Shown here: positions 26,301 through 32,000 of the stretch, piece by piece
How positions within the stretch are numbered: the first letter of the stretch is position 1
Layout: each line of letters begins with the position of its first letter
Assembly: GCA_964409245.1 (NCBI GenBank)
Contig: CAYPCQ010000005.1
Span: 1 to 64,000 of the forward strand
From: CAIMWS01 sp964409245
GTDB lineage: Bacteria > Verrucomicrobiota > Verrucomicrobiia > Limisphaerales > UBA1319
DNA: 64,000 bases
Direction: 5' to 3'
The notes under the pieces: model-generated
The model's database searches: none
What the model was told of the DNA's origin: nothing
Seen by the model: only the letters and a program-made list of their open reading frames with translations
Program-made: the position numbers and the translations under genes

Positions 26301-29053
26301 AGCCAGTCCTGGTTGCAAATTTCGGGGACCGGCATCAGCCCTTTCCGTTGAGTGATATTCAGGAATCGTTTTACTTGGGGCGGAAAATCGGCGGGCAGGA
26401 TCGCACGGGCTGCCATATTTATTTTGAGATTGGCAGGCAGGAATTGGATGTTTACCGGCTGAACGCAGCGTGGAACCGGTTGGTGCAGCGTCACGATATG
26501 CTGCGGGCGGTGATTTTGCCTGATGGCACCCAGCGCATTCTGGAGGAAACTGCACTCTATCGCTTCCGAACCGTGGATCTGCGGCGCCTGGACCTTAAGC
26601 AGCAGGCGGACCGGCTGGGCCGGACGCGGGAGGAAATGTCCCACCGGATCTATAATCCCGAACAATGGCCTTTATTTGACATCCAGATCAGCATCCTCCC
26701 GGATAAACGCTTCATCCACTTCAGCATCGATGAGCTGATCGTGGATGCCTTGAGCATTGATTTGCTCTTCCAGCAATGGCTGCAGTTTTACGAGGATCCC
26801 CAGCTCGCACTGCCCCGCCTGGAGCTTTCGTTTCGCGATTATGTCCTGGCCACCAAAGGCTTTGCCGAATCCGCCCGGGCACAGAAGGACCTTGAATACT
26901 GGCTGGGCAAGCTGCGGGAAATGCCTGCGGGACCGCAGTTGCCAGGTTTCGCAAATGATCAGGCCGCCAGCCGCGCGGTGCCGCATCGTTGCTCCCGGTT
27001 GGAGGGAAGGTTGAACGCTCCGAGCTGGGCGGCGCTGAAACGCCGGGCGGAATCGATCAACGTGTCGCCGACGGCCTTGGTGCTTGGGCTTTTTACCGAA
27101 AGCTTGCGCGCCCAATGCCGGGAAAAGACCTTTTCCCTGATCCTGACTTTCTTCAACCGGATGCCGATCCATCCCCAGGTGGATCAAATCCTTGGGCCCT
27201 TTATCTCCACCAGCATTTTTGTGGCTGAGCCGCCCGCGCACGAGAGCCTGCCGGACCGGATTCGCCAGACCCAGCGGCAACTGTGGGAAGACCTGGACCA
27301 CAACAATGTCAGCGGCATTCGCGTGCTGCGGGAGCTGAAGCGCCGGCGCCATATTCCGGGCAATATGGCGTTGCCCGTGGTATTCACGTCGATGCTCGGC
27401 AGCCGGGCGGGGATGCAGGAGACCCTGTTAAAAGATCTCACCTTTTCCGTGACGCAGACGCCGCAAGTTTACCTGGACCATCAGCTTTACGAGCAAGCCG
27501 GAGAACTGCATTTCAGCTGGGATGCGGCCAAGGAATGTTTCGCGCCCGGAGTGATCGATGCCTGGTTCCAAAGTTATTGCCGGTTCCTGGAAAATGCGGC
27601 GGCGAATGATAGCTCATGGGAAGGCAGCCAGTGGCAATCCGGCCTGCAGGCCACCGGACCGAAGCCACCCCTGCAAGCCCATCCGGAAGACCGCCATAAA
27701 CCGTTTGCGCTCACCGATCAGCAACAAGCCTACGCCTTCGGGCGGAGCAAGCATGGCTCGCAAACCCCCTCCAACGTCTATTTGGATTTCGAGGCCGGCG
27801 AGCTGGAGGTGGCCCGCTTGGAGGCGGCTTGGCGGCGTGTGATCGAAGCCCATCCCATGCTCGCGGCCACGATCAATGCCAATGGCACGCAGCAGTTGCT
27901 CGATGCGGCGCCGGCTTATTCCATCAGTGTGCAGGATCTGGCCGGGCTTGAAGAGGACCAGCTCGCTGAGGCCCTGGCAGCCATTGAGCGGGAGATGATG
28001 GCCAGGATGTGCCCGCTCAACGGATGGCCGTTCTTTGAATTGCGGGTTTCCCGCTTGCGGGGCGGCCAAACGCGGGTGCATCTCTGCGTGGACATGATCA
28101 TCGCCGATCCTGCGAGCATCGATTTTATCGCCGAGGAGCTGTTCCAAGCCTACCTCGATCCCACAAAAGCGCCGGCCGCTCCGGAGATCGCCTTCAGCGA
28201 TTACCTGCGTTACCAGGGGGCGTTCGCGCGCAACGGGGGGCAGGCCGCCGCCGCGGAATACTGGGCTGGCAAATTTTCGGACCTCCCGCCGGGGCCGGTC
28301 CTGCCGGGCGGGGCAGGGGATTCCCCGGGGATAACCAGCCGCCGGTCGGAAATGCTCGAAGGGTGGGACCGGCTCGTGGGCAAGGCGAACGAGCTCGCGG
28401 TGCGCCCCGCCATGATTCTCCTCGCGGCCTTCGCCGAGGTGCTGTGGGACCGCGCAGGCCGCCAGCCATTCACGCTCGTCATGCCCTGCTGGCAACGGCC
28501 GCCCGTGCACCCGGAGATTTACCGTGTCGTGGGCGACTTCACGGCCATGTGCTGGCTGCCGGTGCGGCGGTTGGAGGGGACGTTCCAGGCAAGGGTGATC
28601 CAGTATCATCAGCAAGTGCAGGCGGACCTGGCGCACAGCGCGGTGAGTGGCTTGAAGGCGCTGAGAAAGGCGGCGGCGAAAAGGAAAAATGCTGGCCGTG
28701 AGGCATTGCGATTCCCGGTGGTCTTTACGGATTTAAGCCCGCAGCCGGTCTTCCGGTTGCCCGAAGGCATCCGCCTTTGCCGTTCCTCAAGCCGCACCTC
28801 CCAGGTCCACCTGGACAATATCAGCGCGGAATATGGCGATAAGCTGGGCCTTTATTGGGACGTGGCACAGGGCGTTTATGCCGATGGATTAATCGAGCAG
28901 ATGTTCGAGGACTACCATCAGATCCTGTCCGGGCTGGCCAATCACGAGGCCTGGTGGGAAGCAAAACATTTGCTGCCGCTGGTGCATGAGGCATCCAAAA
29001 TCCGTTTACCGGGAACTGCCTCCGCTGCTATGCTGGGGAGTGTGACTCTATGA
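14303..29053 (+). CDS. Hybrid trans-AT PKS/NRPS: glycine incorporation and tandem heterocyclization domains
   Basis: A megasynthase of about 4,916 residues. Order: KS0 (Cys201, first His replaced by Gln337), ACP (Ser664); C (HHLVMDG, ~855), A (glycine code DILQFGLIWK, YTSGTTGNPKG ~1343), PCP (GGDSV, Ser1733); KS (Cys1976), DH (His2449/Asp2618), KR (Tyr3039), ACP (Ser3192); KS0 (Cys3441, His replaced by Ser3575), ACP (Ser3939); two Cy domains (D4143/D4148 and D4597/D4602). No AT is present. ATG 14303 was chosen because it aligns MNTSEQLQRI with the N-termini of the fourth and fifth proteins. ATG 14285, overlapping the previous gene by 11 bp, is an alternative. The protein ends in Cy-Cy without its A domain, which opens the next protein across an ATGA overlap, so the oxazole module is split between two subunits. 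Confidence 0.95.
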   Translation: MNTSEQLQRIEAAMKGAAKAPAPVPLEPARLPEPIAIVGLAGYFPGCMSIREFWKALDEERCLLEEIPRNRFDWEGMYDPLGGDPERSRSKWGGFIPDIRSFDPGFFGISTGEAKTMDPRERLLLMAAYHALENAGYAPRSWRGTRTGVFMAGEENEYAALVRERDGGSGAGIDEGANLIASRISHSFDFRGPSEFVNALCAGGAVALNRAVQSLRAGEIAAAVVGAANVILSPAPFIQLSGMNLLSPACAIHSFGRGAQGYLRAEGVACVLLKRLAQAEADGDVIHAVIKNSAVNHNGRGGASRTAPDPFAQAELIRACCEQVGLDPRRLGYIEAQGMGHPLADIAEWRAFGLALKAVAKEQGVVMKPGGCLVGCLKPMLGHMEAASSLGALFKIIRAIQIQTIHGIYGFTEANPELNLDDHPCGLATRAIPWPRTGPPRVAGLNAYGMGGNNAHVLIEEYVRQPGPVRSAPLLALVVLSAPTEAKLAQVAGALLDWIEKHPDQDLADLAYTLQVGRDALDCRLAMVVDSLEQLGSGLACQLTPGSAPPAFVCQGRATHQDATPPPLGDLIAWGRHWAGGGAVSWNDLHRGISVRRISLPEYPFDPCECWVDETTRTLPAPAPGQPLVEQVKARLASMVAEELGCATSEIDPGKHFMDYGIGSLMGLRLAQRLARSFGATVGLQDWLENPTIEAFSQFLTSKVEGQGSSETAARSQDGKGAFSQWECPLSECQRGLWALQKMRPGMAAYNVPIGIRVFQRLDGGQLRKACQALLDRYPLLGCSIRERDGGLVHEPASASFQFEELEMAETGAASIGDLLRDRLRAPFTLEEGPLIRFHLVHCSPKESVVLLVAHHLVMDGLSSGPVMTTLLDAYLACTQGIPFASAPSEVHFGDFVLWEKDQLAGESGKRLESYWKEQLSGLLPTLRLTAEPPAPEGRGGPGELVSVVLPNGLVDGLKALARAHRASLPTVFLGLLQVMLHRYSGEDDVSVGVVAQVRPDDRYANLVGYFINLLPIRTREVSKHNFAGLVRSLQNTLAVGIDHAAYPFPRMVQALGLTPNGESNPIVQAGFEYQSFLPELDWERRYQQCLPVEQLENPRQAGELDLVLEVVELADRMEVHFKYDPSVLGGKFVHRMAEHFLNLAGSVIADPGRRPGGCPMLGENEAAQLLAGWNDTRSEYARTACVHEWIQRQARKTPDAPAVWFEGQSTTYGELDQRSDVLACYLQRLGVRPDQPVALHVNRSPEMVVALLGILKAGGAYLPLDAGCPEERLAFMVRDSGATILLTQSALASRLAFWNVQASAGGNRQTIELDRQWREIADAGQGRTVENRATPDHLAYLIYTSGTTGNPKGVMIPHRALANFLASMEKEPGLGPRDRLLAVTNLSFDIAGLELFLPLVRGAQCWICPAASASNGEQLRETIRRARPTVMQATPSTWKMLLHAGWRNEERARVFCGGEALSEDLARAFMAGGMEAWNLYGPTETTIWSTVQRIEGSLPMGIGRPIANTRIYIVDRYGQPVPVGVAGELLIAGDGLARGYWNRPELTVEKFIELSFMPGERAYRTGDLACWREDGTIKYLGRADHQVKLRGHRIELEEIESHLNRHASVRDSAVVVREHQGAKQLVAYYVPADGKADPGAEQRGAIEVHLRRYLPDYMIPGFFVPLPVVPLTPNGKKDRRSLMARRLEAPAQGGPSSPAAPQEEAILAIWRDVLGVENLRANDALFTVGGDSVSAVMIAERISRTLAVPFTATDIFRCPTARAMAAHVATLQAGAAETASATIPAAASEPPARQAPAPCPEYYQDSIAIIGISCQFPGAETHQAFWANLKSGVHSAVYFSREELRRAGVPEALARNPAFVPVQMTIEGKDCFDPDFFRIPARNAALMDPQCRLLLMHAWKAIEDAGYVPAEVADAAVFTAVSNTFHASARVNADSDLNDGENYVAWLLAQAGTVATMISHQLGLRGPSYAVHANCSSSLVALHTAFQTLRQGDARCALVGAASLVPGSKIGYLFQEGTNLSSDGRCKAFDAAADGMAGGEGVAVLLVKRAGLAVRDGDHIYAIIRGIGVNNDGSDKAGFYAPGLTGQAGVIEKALSAAGVHPETVSYVEAHGTGTKLGDPVEVAALSQAYAAQTERKQYCGIGSVKSNIGHLDTAAGLAGCIKVALSLKHRELPPTLHYRAPNPAIPFADSPFYVVDQWRAWVWADGPRRAGLSSLGLGGTNTHAILEESVVSPITQPGHSAGPFLVVFSARSDDRLREMAANFLKFVREPAEPVSLADLAFTLQVGRLPMPHRLAGVVGTMEELAERLQAWLAGGKTMAGWWAGIAPDEGTLPEIRPDDGVSGESISQWLAERRLPQLAMAWVQGRPVDWKLLHAGPAPKRISLPTYPFARELCRLAAAMPESRAMAGGLPAESRWLHALLHENVSTLNGQRYRTTFTGQEFFLADHVVQGRRMLPGVVCLEIARAAVSQAAGLPSQFRLEHIAWPRPFEVGDQPRSLQIDLRKGQGEEVHFDISTSGQTPDSEMVLLCQGAAVRPKPAAAGASLAVALQAGKYPLRFGARECYAELERLGIAYGPSHQGIVELFAGPDGVLARLSLPGSVSGTLDRFVLHPSLLDAAIHASVGFGLQDRHTTGQEGAFLLPFALQGLEMPGHCSAEMWARITKRNERAAAAETETLDIELCDLDGQIQFRLEGLFSRRAGGLARASVPRAGETWLARPVWVAAEVAGDRARPRFEECHVVVCGLPLQNGSVDLVRNGYRWLEVQTQQECPARRFAAAAEAVFQKVRTILEGKPKGNILLQVVVRQPQDAACLQGLSGLLRTTCLENPAVFAQIIGVDEGTPRQDLPALLLENARCPEAVQIRYRDGKREVLRWDDLPVAEVGARIPWRDGGIYLITGGAGALGLIFAAEIGRRVKNAEVILAGRSEAGPEFGARMKALGVRCVYRRVDVGNAAEVAALISRIKDEVGQLNGVLHAAGIIKDDFILRKSPAQFQQVLAPKVMGAVNLDRALSAAELDFFVVFSSISGILGSAGQADYATANAFLDEFAEYRQGLVSSGLRQGLTLSLNWPLWQEGGMRVEAALVKEMTGRTGFVPLEQGEGLDAFYASMAGHSPRIAVLCGDRERIRAYVDGLASRQPEDLDSGPSAVEDTTRLAASAREWLRRELAAALERPVQRMKDQEKFERYGVDSILAVQLTNRLETSFGSLPKTLFFEYQTVQELAQYFLEKHRDKLRKLTGIQAAATALVPAPPRENPQPAAPTVAPDVNPTDIAIIGLSGRYPQAADLDQFWKNLVEGRDSITEVPASRWDWRKHYTGDAQRPGDHASKWGGFIEDVDLFDPLFFNISPREAGLVDPQERLFLETVWNLLESAGYTKEKLRERHQGRVAVYVGAMYQQYHAIPSDPLSEAIVSLSSFSGIANRVSYFFDFQGPSIAVDTMCSSSLAAIQMACESLRSGLVSMAVAGAVNLTIHPHKFTGLTAAKLMGSHPGSRSFADGDGYLPAEGVGAVLLKPLANAIQDRDPILAVIKAVTASHSGQSGGFGVPNPQAQARAAEDCLRWSGVDPRTIGYVEASANGSPLGDAIEVKALSNALARHIQERGTIPIGSVKANLGHSEAASGMAQLSKVVLQMRHSWLVPAIKAGKTNPNIVFPETPFYLPEQASEWRPPAGMAGDANRTYPRRALISSVGAGGSTGHLILEEYPASQPVAEAAASASGPWLIVLSARNRGRLEAQVRNLGEFLKKVPAIRLAGVAYTLHVGREPMEHRAALIANSLEELVRNLEGLAEHFRNEGQPALNFPVFMGNTEESDPAFRELLSGAAGSMILSEWLAGRVLEKLATYWVRGGDVRWEPLYHGLDPVIVNLPTYPFERRRCWLQETGSTRALEVAPAPERLPQRPITAGTNGLGTFLKAEISTLLGLDPAELPLAKALNSLGFTSIDAVSLKSKLEQEFEVEVPIATLNVYQSINLIETELQPLVGKAVERHLSGNGGNGRKVKMQPVLVANFGDRHQPFPLSDIQESFYLGRKIGGQDRTGCHIYFEIGRQELDVYRLNAAWNRLVQRHDMLRAVILPDGTQRILEETALYRFRTVDLRRLDLKQQADRLGRTREEMSHRIYNPEQWPLFDIQISILPDKRFIHFSIDELIVDALSIDLLFQQWLQFYEDPQLALPRLELSFRDYVLATKGFAESARAQKDLEYWLGKLREMPAGPQLPGFANDQAASRAVPHRCSRLEGRLNAPSWAALKRRAESINVSPTALVLGLFTESLRAQCREKTFSLILTFFNRMPIHPQVDQILGPFISTSIFVAEPPAHESLPDRIRQTQRQLWEDLDHNNVSGIRVLRELKRRRHIPGNMALPVVFTSMLGSRAGMQETLLKDLTFSVTQTPQVYLDHQLYEQAGELHFSWDAAKECFAPGVIDAWFQSYCRFLENAAANDSSWEGSQWQSGLQATGPKPPLQAHPEDRHKPFALTDQQQAYAFGRSKHGSQTPSNVYLDFEAGELEVARLEAAWRRVIEAHPMLAATINANGTQQLLDAAPAYSISVQDLAGLEEDQLAEALAAIEREMMARMCPLNGWPFFELRVSRLRGGQTRVHLCVDMIIADPASIDFIAEELFQAYLDPTKAPAAPEIAFSDYLRYQGAFARNGGQAAAAEYWAGKFSDLPPGPVLPGGAGDSPGITSRRSEMLEGWDRLVGKANELAVRPAMILLAAFAEVLWDRAGRQPFTLVMPCWQRPPVHPEIYRVVGDFTAMCWLPVRRLEGTFQARVIQYHQQVQADLAHSAVSGLKALRKAAAKRKNAGREALRFPVVFTDLSPQPVFRLPEGIRLCRSSSRTSQVHLDNISAEYGDKLGLYWDVAQGVYADGLIEQMFEDYHQILSGLANHEAWWEAKHLLPLVHEASKIRLPGTASAAMLGSVTL
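14390..16430 (+). other. Non-elongating KS0 - AT docking - ACP
   Basis: The KS fold is complete and the cysteine is present in an unusual LCAGG context (Cys201). The HGTGT motif reads EAQGMGH, losing the first catalytic His (Gln337), while MLGHME keeps the second. Such KSs in trans-AT lines transfer chains without elongation. No DH lies between the linker and the ACP (GIGSL, Ser664), so the expected second half of a dehydrating bimodule is missing its DH here. Confidence 0.83.
16460..19640 (+). other. NRPS module C-A(Gly)-PCP
   Basis: The C domain has an intact HHLVMDG (~855-861), so it should make the amide bond between the upstream ketide and the amino acid. The A domain pocket reads D-I-L-Q-F-G-L-I-W plus Lys, one conservative change from the usual glycine code. 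A10 reads PLTPNGKKDR. The PCP has GGDSV (Ser1733). Expected unit: acyl-NH-CH2-CO. Confidence 0.9.
19700..24020 (+). other. PKS module KS-AT docking-DH-KR-ACP
   Basis: The KS is of the NRPS-accepting type (FSREELRRAGV; NCSSSL, EAHGTGT and NIGHLD all intact). The DH has HVVQGRRMLP (His2449) and LLDAAIH (Asp2618, His). The KR has ITGGAGALG (~2897), FSSISG and ADYATAN (Tyr3039). The ACP has GVDSI (Ser3192). Predicted result is a double bond directly after the glycine CH2. Confidence 0.9.
24105..26265 (+). other. Non-elongating KS0 - AT docking - ACP before the heterocyclization domains
   Basis: The cysteine is present (TMCSSSL, Cys3441) but the HGTGT motif reads EASANGS, so the first His is lost (Ser3575); NLGH is kept. 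The carrier motif is GFTSI with Thr in the usual Asp position (Ser3939). It likely hands the enoyl chain to the Cy domains unchanged. Confidence 0.83.
26325..29000 (+). other. Tandem heterocyclization (Cy-Cy) domains
   Basis: Both are condensation-superfamily domains with the Cy signature DxxxxD in place of HHxxxDG: DELIVD (4143-4148) and DMIIAD (4597-4602). Cy1 opens with FPLSDIQESFYLGR and ends with VVFTS and QTPQVYLDHQ. Cy2 has matching FALTDQQQAYAFGR and VVFTD, and a more diverged TSQVHLDN. In VibF, tandem Cy domains divide condensation and cyclodehydration. The same may apply here with serine supplied by the next protein. Confidence 0.9.
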
Positions 29054-32000
29054 CCGGCGAGCGCGAATCTCAGAATAGGGAAGCCCCCGGGGGTGTGATG
29101 GGAGACCCTTCCCTGGCGGGACTCCACTATTTATTCGAGCAGGCCGTGGAGCAGCGCCGGGAAGACACCGCCGTCCGGTTTGGCGGGGAGGTCTTGAGCT
29201 ATGCGGAGCTTAATCAACGAGCCAACCGGTGTGCTCATTATCTCAGGGATCTGGGTGTGGGTCCGGACGTCCTCGTGGGCGTGTTGATGGAACGGTCCCT
29301 GGAACTGGTGGTCGGCTTGCTGGCGATCCTGAAAGCCGGGGGGGCATACCTGCCATTGGCTCCGGATTACCCGGCGGAACGCCTGGGATTCATCCTCAAA
29401 GATGCCGGGATTACCCTGGTTTTGACTCATTCGGCAGCGGCCAGTGCGCTCGCCGGTTTAGCGGTCACGGCTGTGAGCCTGGATGAGGAGCGGGAGTTGT
29501 TTTCCGGCCTGCCCGAGGGGAATCCCCTGGCGGCCGCCGGGCCGCGCGACCTGGCCTATGTGATCTATACTTCAGGATCGACCGGCCTGCCTAAGGGGTG
29601 CCTGATCGAGCATGCCTCCATCTGCAACCGTCTGTTGTGGATGCGCGATCATTACGGCATTTCGGGTGAAGACCGCATATTGCAGAAAACGGCCTATACG
29701 TTTGACGTGTCGGTGTGGGAGTTCTTTCTTCCCCTCATTTCAGGGGCCAGCCTGATATTGGCGAAACCGGGCGGCCACAAGGACAACCGGTATCTGAAGG
29801 ACCTCATCCAGGCGGAGGGCATCACCGTCTGCCATTTCGTGCCCTCCATGCTCCGGTTCTTTCTGCGCCAGGATGGGGTGGCCCAAGGTGCGAGTTTGCG
29901 GCACGTTTTTGCGAGCGGCGAGGCGCTTTCATACAGCTTGATGAAGCAGTGCCTCGAGAAGCTGCCGGCAAAGCTTCACAATCTATACGGGCCGACCGAG
30001 GCGGCAGTGGATGTGACCTATTGGGAATGTGCCGGTCGGCCCGACCAGAAGGTGCCCATCGGCAGCCCCATAGCCCGGACGGCCATCCACATCCTGGACC
30101 AGGATCTGCGCCCCCTCCCCACGGGCGAATCCGGGGAATTGTTCATTGGCGGGATCGGTGTGGGCAGAGGCTATTTAAACCGCCCGGAACTGACCCGGGA
30201 GCGTTTCCTAAAAGACCCCTTTTCAACCGATGCCAGCGCCCGGCTCTACCGCACCGGCGACAAGGCGCGCGTGCTGCCGGATGGCCAGGTTGAATACCTC
30301 GGCCGCCTGGATTTTCAGGTCAAACTGCGCGGATTCCGCATTGAATTGAGCGAAATCGAGGAGGCCTTGCGCGGGCATCAAGCCGTGGAAGATGCCGCGG
30401 TGCTGGTGCGCGAAGAAAATTCGGATGACCCCAAACTGGTGGCTTACCTTGTTTCCCGCCAGCAATCTCTTTCCGTCAAAGAGGCAAGGGATTTCCTCAA
30501 ACGGAAGCTTCCTCAATACATGGTGCCCAATCAATTTGTGGTGCTGGCGGCATTTCCTGTCAACGGGCATGGCAAGCTGGATCGCGCAGCGCTTCCCTGG
30601 CCGCTGGCGGAGGATTCAGCTGCGCATCTGAAATCCGGGGCGGCAGAGCAAGCGGTGGAGCCGCCGGCCAGGGGAGCGGTGGAAAATGCCGAACGGAATA
30701 TGGGTGGTGACCGGCATGCCGCGGAGAAGGTCTTCACCCAACTGGCTGACGCGGAGATCGCTGCGGATTTGCGGGGCCTATTTCAACGGGCTCTGGGTGC
30801 TGGTTCCATACCTGAAACCGGGGATCTGTTCGACCTGGGCGCCACTTCTTTCACCATGGTGCAGGCGGTTGATTACATCCAGGCCCAATACGGGGTGGTG
30901 GTCCCCCTGGATGTCTTCCTGGATAGCCCAACGGTGCAGGCTATTGCCGCGTATGTGCAGCGGAGTACCGGCCAACCGGCGATCGGTCTGCCCCAGGATG
31001 CTGCCTCCGATGGTGGAGGCGGCGCCTTGCGGGGTGATCAATCAGCCCAGTTGTCCACGATTTCCCTGGCAGCGGCCGGATTCAAGGATGAGGCCTATAT
31101 CCAAGGCGCGGCGATCCGCCAGTTTTCGGGCCAGCCAGTGCCGGGGGAGGCGCTCGGGCGATTGCTGACTTTGCTGGGGTGCGATGCGCGCCGCAGCGGC
31201 CCCCAATACCTTTACTCCTCCGCCGGTGGATTGAGAGCGGTCCAGACTTGCCTCTTCATCCGGGAGAATCGGGTCGAAGGGATGCCGGAAGGATATTACT
31301 ATTATCACCCCGAGGAACACCGTCTTTATGCCCTTGAGCCGGGGCCGCGGATTGGGGCTTCCGTGTTTGAACCCTCTGACCGCGAGGCGTTTTCCAAGGC
31401 GGGTTTCGTCCTTTTCCTCATCGCGCAGATGGATGCCATCCAATCCATGTATGGCAATGCAAGCCCGGTGCTGGCGGTGGTTGAGGCGGGGTATATGGCG
31501 CAAGCGCTGATGGAACATCAGGTGAGCTTTGGATTGGGCCTGCGCCCGGTTGGCTGGATTGAGTTCGAAGCGATTCGCGGAGGTTTCCAGCTCGAGCCAG
31601 CGCATCAATTCATCCACTGTTTGCTGGGGGGAGCGGACGCCGGCCAAAATCAGGAGAACGAATCCGGTGGGGCGGTGGATTGGGCGGGCAGGAATGCTCC
31701 GGAAGCTCGCGCAAATGTTTTCCCAGGCCCGGAAGCAGGGGCCTTCACCCAATTCCTGCAGGCCGAAGGCATGGGCGATGGCCTGCCAACCCCGGAGCAG
31801 AAAGAGGAGCTGCATCGGCAGAAGCTCCATTTGCGGCGTTTCCCGCCCGGCACGAAGACCATTGCTCTGAAAACATGGGAGGCCGATGCGGGTTATTATC
31901 GGTTGCGATCGGCGAAGCGCGTTTACCGCGATGCGCCAGTCGCCTTTGAACGCTTCAGCCGGTTCATGGCCCTGCTGGCAGCGGACAGCCGGCGGGGATT